NCBI RefSeq assembly: GCF_001908025.1
Contig: NZ_MQMG01000004.1
Coordinates: 36,853 to 100,852 of the forward strand
DNA length: 64,000 nucleotides
Origin: Geobacillus proteiniphilus
GTDB taxonomy: Bacteria > Bacillota > Bacilli > Bacillales > Anoxybacillaceae
Reading direction: 5' to 3'
The notes beneath the pieces were generated by a model. It worked only from the letters and a program-made list of their open reading frames with translations. It was not told the origin of the DNA and searched no databases. Position numbers and translations under genes: made by a program. Below are positions 57,801 through 64,000 of this stretch, in pieces. Numbering within the stretch: the first letter of the stretch is position 1; each line of letters starts with the position of its first letter.

Positions 57801-58359
57801 AATCTTCCGAATCAAGATAGTGGCCGATAAGACTCCGCTCAAGTTCCTCATACACAAGCGCGACATCGCTCAACTTGTCAGCGAGCAAGCGGCGGCCCGG
57901 CTGGCTTGGCCCATCCTCGAGCGCCTCGGCATGTCGGCGGAGTTCGCCCGGCGTCAGGCAATACCGTTTGCATTCGGTGATCATTTCGTTCAGCTGCTCA
58001 ATAAAACCTTGTTTGTCCGCCGCGCGGCCAAACAGTTTCAGTTCTTGTTTGCGTTGCTCAATAATTTTGCGGATCATCATCTGCACGCCAACATCATGAA
58101 TGTGATACCGGGTCATGCCGCCTGTTTCCTGCAGCACGCGCCAAGCGAGACGGGTGAAGCTGAACACTTGGGCGCGAATCATCCCGCCCACTCCCTCGGT
58201 ATGTATCAACGCGTATTCGCATTGAAACGTCATTTGCTCCGGAACGAGATAGACGATCGCCCTTCCTTTTGGATCCTCTTGCAACTGGCGGCGAATTTCT
58301 TCGAGGCAGACAGCCGTTTTCCCACTTCCTGACCGCCCGAGCAAAAACCGCAGCGACAT
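54856..58359 (-). CDS. addB: AddB helicase-nuclease subunit
   Basis: A 1167-residue subunit. N-terminal LLGRSGSGKTAVCLEEI keeps a Walker A. The C-terminal nuclease has GRIDRVDKA and IIDYKSSAKTL. An iron-sulphur cluster is indicated by Cys in QKCPYAHFASHG and the ACEFCSFKPVC cluster. The start is placed at ATG 58359, which gives MSLRFLLGRSGSGKT as in other AddB; GGTGGTGG is upstream. ATG 58374 is an alternative. It is the first gene of addB-addA-sbcD-sbcC. Confidence 0.94.
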   Translation of the reverse strand: MSLRFLLGRSGSGKTAVCLEEIRRQLQEDPKGRAIVYLVPEQMTFQCEYALIHTEGVGGMIRAQVFSFTRLAWRVLQETGGMTRYHIHDVGVQMMIRKIIEQRKQELKLFGRAADKQGFIEQLNEMITECKRYCLTPGELRRHAEALEDGPSQPGRRLLADKLSDVALVYEELERSLIGHYLDSEDYLRLLAEHIPRSSYLRDADIYIDGFHHFAPQEYMIIEQLLRHCRRVTVCLTIDRPYDDGMPDELHLFYLPAQTYRQLRELALSNEIAIEEPIVLSANRRHEDRALVHLEAQFHRRPLLPYGAKTDAIHLYEASNRRAEIEAVAREIIRLVRDEGARYRDIALIIRQTEAYRDLVKTVFFDFGIPYFMDEKEPMHHHPLIELVRAALETVVTRWRYEAVFRAVKTDLLFPADGDLHMWREAADKLENYVLAYGIKGDKWTNNERWTYRRYQALDGLNVPQTDEERQFEDKLNEWREALAAPLRRLERRLRRAEDGRGFCMALYLFLEELQIPKKLEKMSAQAEADGRLVEARQHEQAWNAVVDLLDQYVEMLGTESLPLVEFVKIIEAGLDRLEFSLVPPAMDQVIVAQLDRSRLVGVQYAFVIGANDGVIPAKVKEDGLMAEMEREQLRELGAALAPGGREQLFYDPFFVYLALVCPSRRLYVTYPLADGEGKALMPSPLIKQLAELFPHAPVHLCGNDPFDAPAEKAEAFVTAPRATQTYLISQLRAWKRNYGIAPLWWDVYNTFIGHPDWKEQVRHAISALFYTNGAAPLKKQWSRRLYGKKIQASVSRMEQFQKCPYAHFASHGLRLKERNVFRLEAPDVGQLFHAAIKQIADRLREQHLDWRELSRPDCERLSAEAVERIAPLIQQQVLSSSHRYEYMKRKLKHVVARTTHVLSEHARASGFVPIGLELSFGPNGDLPPLRFRLPDGTVMELVGRIDRVDKAESSQGVLLRIIDYKSSAKTLDLTEVYYGLALQMFTYLDIVLTYAEQLVGQPALPAGVLYFHIHNPIVQAKQWVDDEVEMAKKLLEPFRMRGLLLADVEAIRLMDSRTEDGQWSLIVPAQLTKSGSIHSRSSVASPSDFAALRQHVRRLFIDIGGQIADGVVSIAPYKLKDKTACEFCSFKPVCQFDEALSGNEYRKLAPQTKEAVIEKLAEGKEE

Positions 58360-58394
58360 TGTATCCACCACCATTCGTTTCCTTTATTTGTTTT

Positions 58395-58413
58395 ATTTTA
58401 GCACGTATGTTCG
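58395..58413 (-). promoter_or_regulatory. addB -10 box with adjoining LexA/DinR-like site
   Basis: Minus strand TAAAAT (58400-58395) is a likely -10 element 36 bp before the start. Next to it CGAACATACGTGCT (58413-58400) fits the Bacillus LexA consensus CGAAC-N4-GTTCG in the whole first half and partly in the second. A weak -35 is all that precedes. Confidence 0.45.
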
Positions 58414-58467
58414 CTTTTGGGAAGAAAAAAACGCCCTTCCGGCTGCGGGCTATATGGAGGCAATCTG

Positions 58468-58481
58468 AAACGTTAACGTTT
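58468..58481. promoter_or_regulatory. perfect 14-bp palindrome in the addB / sipV gap
   Basis: AAACGTTAACGTTT. It resembles a repressor site but I recognise no factor for it. The rest of the 250-bp gap (58360-58613) shows no gene. Confidence 0.35.
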
Positions 58482-58613
58482 GTTTCTTTTTTGTGGAGCC
58501 AGCCGACATGTCAGCGACTGTCGGACGACTGAACAACCTCGCTTCCAAACCCATTTATTGGTCTGTGAATCTTCACTTCGTTTAAAAGCGAGTGACTTCT
58601 TTCAGGATTAAGG

Positions 58614-59162
58614 TTAAAACTGAAAGGCGAACTGTTTAAACGGCCAGTAGCGAAAGTCCACCTTGCCGACAATTTGGTTGATTTTCACAAACCCAAAATG
58701 GCGGCTGTCCCAGCTGCTAAGCCGGTTGTCGCCAAGAACGAAAATGCAGCCGGGAGGCACCCGTGTTTTCCCGGTCGCCTCCTCAAGCGTAAAATCCCCG
58801 GTCAGCCTGCCGTCAAGCAGCTTTTGTTTATACGGGCGCAAATACGGTTCGTCAACTTTTTTTCCGTTGACATACAAGATGTCGTTTTTGTACGCGATCT
58901 GATCGCCAGGCAGGCCGATAACCCGCTTCACGTAATCTTCCTTTTTGTTGGCGTGAAAAACGATAATGTCGAACCGGCGAATAGGCCCGATGTCGTAGGA
59001 AAGCTTATTGACGATCAACAAATTGCCGCTCTCTAGCGTCGGCATCATCGATTTTCCTTCCACCACGTAATTGCTGAACACGAACAACCGAAGCGTGGCG
59101 ACAACGCAAACGGCAACAAACCATGGCCATCGGCGGCCTCGTTTTTCTTTTTGCTTGGTCAC
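58614..59162 (-). CDS. sipV: type I signal peptidase (SipV-like)
   Basis: A 182-residue membrane-bound serine protease that removes signal peptides from secreted proteins. One N-terminal membrane segment (FVAVCVVATLRLFVFSNYVV) is followed by the Ser nucleophile in EGKSMMPTL and the Lys of YVKRVIGLPGD; GDNRLSSWDSRHFG is also conserved. The start is GTG 59162, overlapping the yhjE stop as GTGA; the frame open to 59234 is basic and inside yhjE. Confidence 0.92.
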   Translation of the reverse strand: MTKQKEKRGRRWPWFVAVCVVATLRLFVFSNYVVEGKSMMPTLESGNLLIVNKLSYDIGPIRRFDIIVFHANKKEDYVKRVIGLPGDQIAYKNDILYVNGKKVDEPYLRPYKQKLLDGRLTGDFTLEEATGKTRVPPGCIFVLGDNRLSSWDSRHFGFVKINQIVGKVDFRYWPFKQFAFQF

Positions 59163-59782
59163 TCCCCGCCCTCCTCGCCGCCTTGTTCTTCCGTCAACGA
59201 AAATCGCGCTTCCACCCGTTTTCCGGCGTACCAAAGCAACAGAACGACTGCGGCGATCATCGCCGTGCGCAGCGGCTGATGGATGAGCGCCTTCAAGTCA
59301 TAGCCGATAAAACTGATGGTAAACACCATGATCATCTTTCCTAGCAGCACCGCCAATACAAACTGCTGGCGGCTGATGCGCGACAGTCCGGCAACAATAT
59401 TGACAAGCGCCGATGGGGTGAACGGAAAGCAATACAACAAAAACAGCGGACCAAATCCGTGTCGCTCAATCCAATGCATAAACTGCCGCACTTTCGGATG
59501 GCGGCGGACAAAGTGAAAAAAACGCTTCTGCCCCACTTTCCGCGTCAGCCAAAACACGATGAGCGAGCCAAGTGAAGCGCCTAGCCAAGAGATAAGAAAC
59601 CCTTTCCATAGTCCAAACGCCGCTGCGTTCGCCATCACGAAGACGAACATGGGCAAAATGGGAAAAAACGACTCAAGCAACGTCGCTGCGATGCCGGGAA
59701 GCACGCCGAAAGAGCGGTATTGTTCGAGCAGGGAAAGGATGCTGTCGAGCGTGAACCATTGTTTGATTGTTTCCATATCCAT
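59159..59782 (-). CDS. yhjE: TVP38/TMEM64 (DedA-like) membrane protein, YhjE-like
   Basis: A 207-residue membrane protein with about five segments and the VTT/SNARE-associated region (GASLGSLIVFWLTRKVGQKR; FCFPFTPSALVNIVAGLSR). Members are now linked to lipid scrambling or transport. Gene order yhjE-sipV is as in B. subtilis and the two overlap by 4 bp. Confidence 0.87.
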   Translation of the reverse strand: MDMETIKQWFTLDSILSLLEQYRSFGVLPGIAATLLESFFPILPMFVFVMANAAAFGLWKGFLISWLGASLGSLIVFWLTRKVGQKRFFHFVRRHPKVRQFMHWIERHGFGPLFLLYCFPFTPSALVNIVAGLSRISRQQFVLAVLLGKMIMVFTISFIGYDLKALIHQPLRTAMIAAVVLLLWYAGKRVEARFSLTEEQGGEEGGE

Positions 59783-59884
59783 GTCTATTCCCCATTCAAA
59801 TGCCGTTTATATCTTTATTTTACACGTCCAGGCGCCTAATTTGAACTCATCTTTAGGAAAAACCATTTTTATCAATTTGTTCAG

Positions 59885-60418
59885 CTAACTCTGTTTTTCT
59901 TGCTGCATGCGAAATATGTATTGGAGTTTGCGCTCCCTCGCTTCCATCCGTTCGGACAGTTTCGTCCGGAGTTGAGCCGTTTTGTATAATTGATTGATAA
60001 ACGATTTGTAGGAAACGTCGAGGAGTACACTTTTTCCGTTGCGGAAATAAACAACGGTCCGCTCATATTTGGCAGGCTCATACCGATAGACGTGCATGTG
60101 CGAGAGCCAAACGCAGCGGGAGTCACGCGGAGAGGCGGTTGGAAATACGTAAATTTCATTGGCCGGTTCAATGGCGATCGGCGCTTTATGAGTGATGCCG
60201 ATGACGGCTTTCGTTCCTTCTTTCCTTCCTTGAAAGCTGCTTCCATAATAATCACAACTATGTTTAATAATATCGATCGGCGTTTGTTTGATGATATATT
60301 CGCCGTCCTCTTCAATGACTTTCGCGTATACATCGCTGTTTAAAAAGTATGGGAGAATCGCCATCGTATAACGGCTTACGATGAATTGTTCCAACACAAT
60401 GAATTCATTGACTTTCAT
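59885..60418 (-). CDS. comK: competence transcription factor ComK
   Basis: A 177-residue protein with ComK features: EFIVLEQFIVSRYTMAILPY at the start, SSFQGRKEGTKAVIGITHKA, and FPTASPRDSRCVWLSHMHVY. ComK binds paired AT-boxes and turns on DNA-uptake genes. The start is ATG 60418 with GGGAGGAG upstream. It is slightly shorter than B. subtilis ComK (192), mainly at the C-terminus. I did not find clear AAAA-N5-TTTT boxes upstream, so autoregulation cannot be read from the sequence. Confidence 0.92.
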   Translation of the reverse strand: MKVNEFIVLEQFIVSRYTMAILPYFLNSDVYAKVIEEDGEYIIKQTPIDIIKHSCDYYGSSFQGRKEGTKAVIGITHKAPIAIEPANEIYVFPTASPRDSRCVWLSHMHVYRYEPAKYERTVVYFRNGKSVLLDVSYKSFINQLYKTAQLRTKLSERMEARERKLQYIFRMQQEKQS

Positions 60419-60505
60419 CCGTTCATCTCCTCCCTTAATCAACTCGCTCACTACTCCTATCATACCATCAACAGTTATATTTTTCTATATTTTGAAAAAA
60501 ATCTA

Positions 60506-60534
60506 ATGAAAAACCCATGACAATCGTCATGGGT
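60506..60534 (-). terminator. terminator of the small gene at 60539
   Basis: A perfect 9-bp stem ACCCATGAC / GTCATGGGT with a 4-base loop (60513-60534), followed on the minus strand by TTTTTCATT, 5 bp after the stop. Confidence 0.9.
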
Positions 60535-60538
60535 GCTG

Positions 60539-60733
60539 CTAGGAATTTTCGAACGTTTGGCTGATTTCTTTGGCCGCCAAATATTCATTCGCCTGTTCCA
60601 ACGCGGTATGTTCGCCGACCGAGTCGCCGGCATACGTCTCTTCATTCATCGACCATTGCTCAACATGAAGATCCGTACTGACGCGAAACTCGGCAGGCAT
60701 CAGCTCCGGCAGGTTGCTTTTGTTTTTTTCCAT
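60539..60733 (-). CDS. small acidic protein of unknown function
   Basis: A 64-residue acidic protein (MEKNKSNLPELMPAEFRVST at the start, GEHTALEQANEYLAAKEISQ near the end). It has no membrane segment or cysteine. GGGAGGCGATGGG precedes the ATG at 60733 and a strong terminator follows, so it is a real single-gene unit. I recognise no family with confidence. Confidence 0.75.
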   Translation of the reverse strand: MEKNKSNLPELMPAEFRVSTDLHVEQWSMNEETYAGDSVGEHTALEQANEYLAAKEISQTFENS

Positions 60734-60784
60734 CCCATCGCCTCCCTACGCCTATAGGATGCTCCATCTTTTTCCTTTTATACA

Positions 60785-60811
60785 CGAAAAAAGCCCGGTC
60801 AAGCCGGGCTT
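60785..60811 (-). terminator. terminator of aceA
   Basis: AAGCCCGG (60791-60798) / CCGGGCTT (60804-60811), followed on the minus strand by TTTTCGTG, 27 bp after the stop. Confidence 0.9.
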
Positions 60812-60837
60812 TCGTCTTCGTTTGCGATCGGTCTGCA

Positions 60838-62124
60838 TTACGCTGTCGTAAACTGTTCTTCTTCGGTTGATCCTTTCAAAGCGACGGTTGACGATTGGCC
60901 GCCGGAGATCACTTGGGCGACTTCGTCGAAATAGCCCGTGCCGACTTCGCGCTGATGGCGCGTCGCCGTGTAGCCGTACTTCTCGGCGGCAAATTCCGCT
61001 TGCTGCAGCTCGGCGTACGCCGCCATGCCGCGTTCTTTGTAGCCGCGCGCCAGTTCGAACATGCTGTAATTGAGCGCATGGAAGCCAGCCAAAGTGACAA
61101 ATTGGAACTTGTATCCCATTTTACCGAGCTCTTGCTGGAATTTGGCGATCGTTTCGTCGTCCAATTTTTTCTTCCAGTTGAACGACGGCGAGCAGTTGTA
61201 CGCCAGCAACTTGCCTGGGAATTTTTCATGAATCGCTTCGGCAAACCGGCGCGCCTCATCCAAATTCGGCTCGCTCGTCTCGCACCAAATGAGGTCGGCA
61301 TACGGCGCATAGGCAAGTCCGCGGGCGATCGCTTGATCCAAACCGGCTCTTGTGCGATAGAAGCCTTCCGGTGTCCGTTCTCCAGTGATAAACTCTTGAT
61401 CACGCGGGTCGATGTCGCTTGTGATCAAGTCAGCAGCGTTCGCGTCGGTGCGTGCGATGAGCACCGTCGGAACCCCCATGACATCGGCGGCCAACCGCGC
61501 CGCAATCAAGTTGCGAATCGCCGTTTGCGTCGGCAAAAGCACTTTGCCGCCTAAATGGCCGCATTTTTTCTCCGATGACAGCTGGTCTTCAAAATGGACG
61601 CCAGCCGCTCCGGCTTCAATCATTGCCTTCATGAGCTCAAAGACGTTCAGTTGGCCGCCGAACCCCGCCTCAGCGTCAGCGACGATCGGCACAAAGTAGT
61701 CCACGTCCCCGCTGCCTTCTAAGTATTGAATTTGATCCGCGCGCTGCAACGCTTGATTGATTCGCTTGACGACATGCGGAACGCTGTTGGACGGATACAG
61801 GCTTTGGTCCGGATACATCTGTCCGGCGAGGTTGGCGTCGGCCGCCACTTGCCAGCCGCTTAAATAAATCGCCTTCAAGCCTGCTTTCACTTGCTGCACC
61901 GCCTGATTTCCGGTCAGCGCGCCAAGGGCCGCGACGTAATCCTCTGTATGAAGCAGCTTCCATAATTTTTCCGCCCCGCGTCGAGCGAGCGTATACTCGA
62001 TGTCAAGCGAGCCGCGCAGTTTAATGACATCCTCAGCGCTGTACGGACGGACGATCCCTTTCCAGCGCTCCTCATTTTTCCAACTTTCTTCTAATTGCCG
62101 GACACGTTCAGCAAATGACGCCAT
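60838..62124 (-). CDS. aceA: isocitrate lyase
   Basis: A 428-residue enzyme that splits isocitrate into glyoxylate and succinate in the glyoxylate shunt. The catalytic signature is KKCGHLGGK; other family blocks are [30 protein letters not shown] and NCSPSFNW. The start is ATG 62124 with GGGGGAAGG upstream; the ATG at 62139 would include that site. No malate synthase gene is in the window. It allows growth on acetate, in line with the acetoin genes nearby. Confidence 0.95.
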   Translation of the reverse strand: MASFAERVRQLEESWKNEERWKGIVRPYSAEDVIKLRGSLDIEYTLARRGAEKLWKLLHTEDYVAALGALTGNQAVQQVKAGLKAIYLSGWQVAADANLAGQMYPDQSLYPSNSVPHVVKRINQALQRADQIQYLEGSGDVDYFVPIVADAEAGFGGQLNVFELMKAMIEAGAAGVHFEDQLSSEKKCGHLGGKVLLPTQTAIRNLIAARLAADVMGVPTVLIARTDANAADLITSDIDPRDQEFITGERTPEGFYRTRAGLDQAIARGLAYAPYADLIWCETSEPNLDEARRFAEAIHEKFPGKLLAYNCSPSFNWKKKLDDETIAKFQQELGKMGYKFQFVTLAGFHALNYSMFELARGYKERGMAAYAELQQAEFAAEKYGYTATRHQREVGTGYFDEVAQVISGGQSSTVALKGSTEEEQFTTA

Positions 62125-62179
62125 TTTTCCTTCCCCCATCTCTCTATTGTTATATTACATTATTATTATTTACGATTTT

Positions 62180-62207
62180 ATTATATAACAGAAAAACGAA
62201 AGTGCAA
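62180..62207 (-). promoter_or_regulatory. sigma-A promoter of aceA
   Basis: Minus strand TTGCAC (62207-62202), a 16-bp spacer and TATAAT (62185-62180). Confidence 0.75.
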
Positions 62208-62315
62208 GCCTTTTTTTTGAAACTTTTTTTAATTAGGAAAATAGTCGCATATTGTTCATAAACATCGCGATTTTTTCGCTAATCTTTTTGATATGATCAT
62301 ATTGAGGAGTGATGA

Positions 62316-62909
62316 ATGGTGAAAAAATGGTATACGTTAGCTACCTCTCTTGTCATCATCGGCATCAGCGTCGGCATCCTGTACTTTGCTGTCTACCAGC
62401 CATCGACGATGCGGCTTCCAAATGACGTGACGATGGAAACAGCATGGGGAAAATCATATGAGTTTGGCGACCTTCCGCCGAAAGTGCGGCTTGTCGAGTT
62501 TATTTATACAAACTGTCCGGATGTTTGTCCGAATACGACAGCGCAAATGGCAAAACTGCGCGATCGCCTAAAAAAAGCCGGGGTATTTGGGAGCAAGGTG
62601 GAATTCATCACGATCACGATCGACCCGGCGCGCGATACGAATGAAAAGCTGCAGACATATGCCAATGCGTTTGGAGTCATGAGCGACGGACAAGGTTGGG
62701 TGTTTTTGCGCGGCAGTGAAGCAGACACGAAAAAAGTAGCGGACGCCTTCCACTTTCAATACCGCGACCCGGGCAACGGCATGATCGTACACACGACGCT
62801 CGCCTACTTGCTTGGCCGCAACGGGCGTGTCGTCAAACAAATCGGCATGGGGACATCTCGATTTCATGTCGATGAGGTATATGAGGCGATTATGGAGGAA
62901 TTGTCATAA
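62316..62909 (+). CDS. SCO1/SenC family copper-binding protein
   Basis: A 197-residue thioredoxin-fold protein with an N-terminal membrane anchor (VIIGISVGILYFAVY). The copper ligands are CPDVC (in TNCPDVCPNT) and the late His in MIVHTTLAYLL. These proteins deliver copper to cytochrome c oxidase CuA. There is no lipobox cysteine, unlike B. subtilis YpmQ-type lipoproteins. GAGGAG precedes ATG 62316. Confidence 0.9.
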   Translation: MVKKWYTLATSLVIIGISVGILYFAVYQPSTMRLPNDVTMETAWGKSYEFGDLPPKVRLVEFIYTNCPDVCPNTTAQMAKLRDRLKKAGVFGSKVEFITITIDPARDTNEKLQTYANAFGVMSDGQGWVFLRGSEADTKKVADAFHFQYRDPGNGMIVHTTLAYLLGRNGRVVKQIGMGTSRFHVDEVYEAIMEELS

Positions 62910-62972
62910 CCAAACAGCGAGTTTGCATACCTGTCGCAAAAGGAAAAGAGGAAGCGATGTCCGCTTCCCTTT

Positions 62973-63278
62973 TTAAACAAATAACGAATACAGGCTGAGC
63001 GCCGCAACCGCCGCAAGCACGACGATCATGACGTTGGCCCCAAGCCAAGCTGTGATGACGGCCGCTGCAAAACCGATGACACCGAACCAAAGATCATCTT
63101 GGACGAAAAAAACGTCAGGAATAATGAGCGCCCCAAGCACCGCATACGGCACGTTTTTCAGCACTCCTTGCCAAAACGACGGCAGCTCGACGCCGCCGAG
63201 CAACACAAACGGCAACAGGCGCGGCAAATAAGTAACGACCCCCATGCCGATGATCATCCATACGATCGTGCTATTCAC
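62973..63278 (-). CDS. azlD: AzlD family branched-chain amino acid exporter subunit
   Basis: A 101-residue membrane protein with about four segments (MGVVTYLPRLLPFVLLGGVE; LKNVPYAVLGALIIPDVFF), the small partner of AzlC in export of branched-chain amino acids or analogues. It overlaps azlC by 8 bp. Confidence 0.87.
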   Translation of the reverse strand: MNSTIVWMIIGMGVVTYLPRLLPFVLLGGVELPSFWQGVLKNVPYAVLGALIIPDVFFVQDDLWFGVIGFAAAVITAWLGANVMIVVLAAVAALSLYSLFV

Positions 63279-63987
63279 CGCCGTTTCCCCCTTCCTTCGT
63301 CAGCCATTGAACGATGATGGCCGACAACAATGTAGCCAAAACGATCGACCAGCCTTTAGACAAGTGAAGAGCAAACGTGCCGATCGAGTTGAATAAAGCC
63401 GACAGCCCCGCCAGCCAGACGATTTTCCGCTGCTTTTTCAACGCTGGAACAAGCAGGCCGATAAACATGGCATACAAGGCAATCGACATGCTTTCTTGCA
63501 AACTTTCCGGCAAACCGGACCCAGCGGCATAACCGATGCCCGAGTTGACGACCCAACTGCCATACGCCATGGCAATGAGCCCAAACATATACGAGGCGTT
63601 GATCGTTCCTTCTTTCATCGCCGCCACCGAAAACGTTTCATCGGTAATGCCAAAGGCGTACAGCGCTTTTTTCCAAAGTGCATCCGGCTCAGCCTTTTCA
63701 TTAAGGGACGCCGACATTAAAAAATGGCGAATGTTTAATATGAATGTCGTCAACACGATTTCAAACACCCCGGTGCCAGCGGTAAGCAGACTTAACGCGA
63801 TATATTGCGAGGCGCCGGCGAAGACGACAATGCTCATGAGCACGGTCTCGGCGAACGTCAGTCCGGTTGTTTTGGCGAGCAGCCCAAACGCCAGCGCGAT
63901 CGGCATATAGCCGATGGCGATCGCTACTCCTGCTTGCACCCCTTGGCGAAACGGCGCCATCTTGCCGGCTGCCCATGTCGTTTCCAT
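63271..63987 (-). CDS. azlC: AzlC family branched-chain amino acid exporter subunit
   Basis: A 238-residue membrane protein with the AzlC pattern (AIAIGYMPIALAFGLLAKTTGL, FAGASQYIALSLL, NIRHFLMSASL, FGITDETFSVA). It exports branched-chain amino acids together with AzlD. The ATG at 63987 follows AGGGGATGA and is near the right edge, so any upstream gene of the operon is not visible. Confidence 0.88.
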   Translation of the reverse strand: METTWAAGKMAPFRQGVQAGVAIAIGYMPIALAFGLLAKTTGLTFAETVLMSIVVFAGASQYIALSLLTAGTGVFEIVLTTFILNIRHFLMSASLNEKAEPDALWKKALYAFGITDETFSVAAMKEGTINASYMFGLIAMAYGSWVVNSGIGYAAGSGLPESLQESMSIALYAMFIGLLVPALKKQRKIVWLAGLSALFNSIGTFALHLSKGWSIVLATLLSAIIVQWLTKEGGNGGE

Positions 63988-64000
63988 CCATTCATCCCCT

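Noticed and set aside
60464..60505. ComK AT-boxes upstream of comK
   Set aside because: The sequence is AT-rich, but no AAAA-N5-TTTT pair at a known spacing was found.

Overview
The window comes from a moderately GC-rich, endospore-forming, thermophilic Bacillaceae chromosome, most likely Geobacillus or Parageobacillus. Evidence: strong AGGAGG-type ribosome sites with frequent GTG/TTG starts, an S-box leader, a complete gerP spore-coat operon with sigma-K type promoters, addBA-sbcDC, comK, asnO, and long stretches collinear with the Bacillus subtilis yhj/yis region. No tRNA, rRNA or CRISPR array was seen. About 50 protein genes are supported.

Layout. 1-3356: three leftward genes, an ErcA-like iron alcohol dehydrogenase, a soluble GAF-PAS histidine kinase and a sigma-54 response regulator that runs off the left edge. 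3476-7353: the potABCD polyamine ABC transporter. 7624-13590: a small zinc-ribbon membrane protein, then a SAM riboswitch controlling a fused homocysteine methyltransferase/methylene-THF reductase and cobalamin methionine synthase. 13618-14970: a decayed toxin/antitoxin-like remnant and a general-stress SDR. 15142-20648: the acetoin dehydrogenase cluster (acoR, acoA, acoB, acoC) with a sigma-54 promoter and a cre-like site; acoC is frameshifted in an A8 run. 21029-29154: maltodextrin utilisation (binding protein, two permeases, membrane-anchored alpha-amylase, LacI-type regulator, and a divergent neopullulanase/maltogenic amylase) with three LacI-type operators in the divergent promoter region.

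29215-45093 follows the B. subtilis yis order in modified form: yisR, yisQ (MATE), asnO, yisN, then a FIST-PAS-GGDEF-EAL phosphodiesterase, yisL, yisK, yisI, a DUF418 protein, an acyl-CoA ligase, and gerP. The gerP cluster carries two extra GerPA/GerPF-family genes, one of them divergent. 45218-46555 is an IS200/IS605-type element encoding only TnpB. It sits exactly at the 3' end of sbcC, and its right end is tandemly duplicated together with sbcC flank. 46588-58359 is the recombination cluster addB-addA-sbcD-sbcC. 58614-63987: sipV, yhjE, comK, a small unknown gene, isocitrate lyase, a SCO1-type copper chaperone and azlC/azlD.

How it works together: overflow-carbon recycling (acetoin, glyoxylate shunt, maltodextrin) is under catabolite-type and substrate-specific control. 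Methionine synthesis is under SAM control. The right half combines spore germination, competence and double-strand-break repair genes.

The less ordinary items are the IS/sbcC junction, the acoC frameshift with tandem E3-binding domains, the ErcA-like dehydrogenase placed with a two-component system, the expanded gerP locus, and a LexA-like box at the addBA promoter. I did not find a clearly new multi-gene system.
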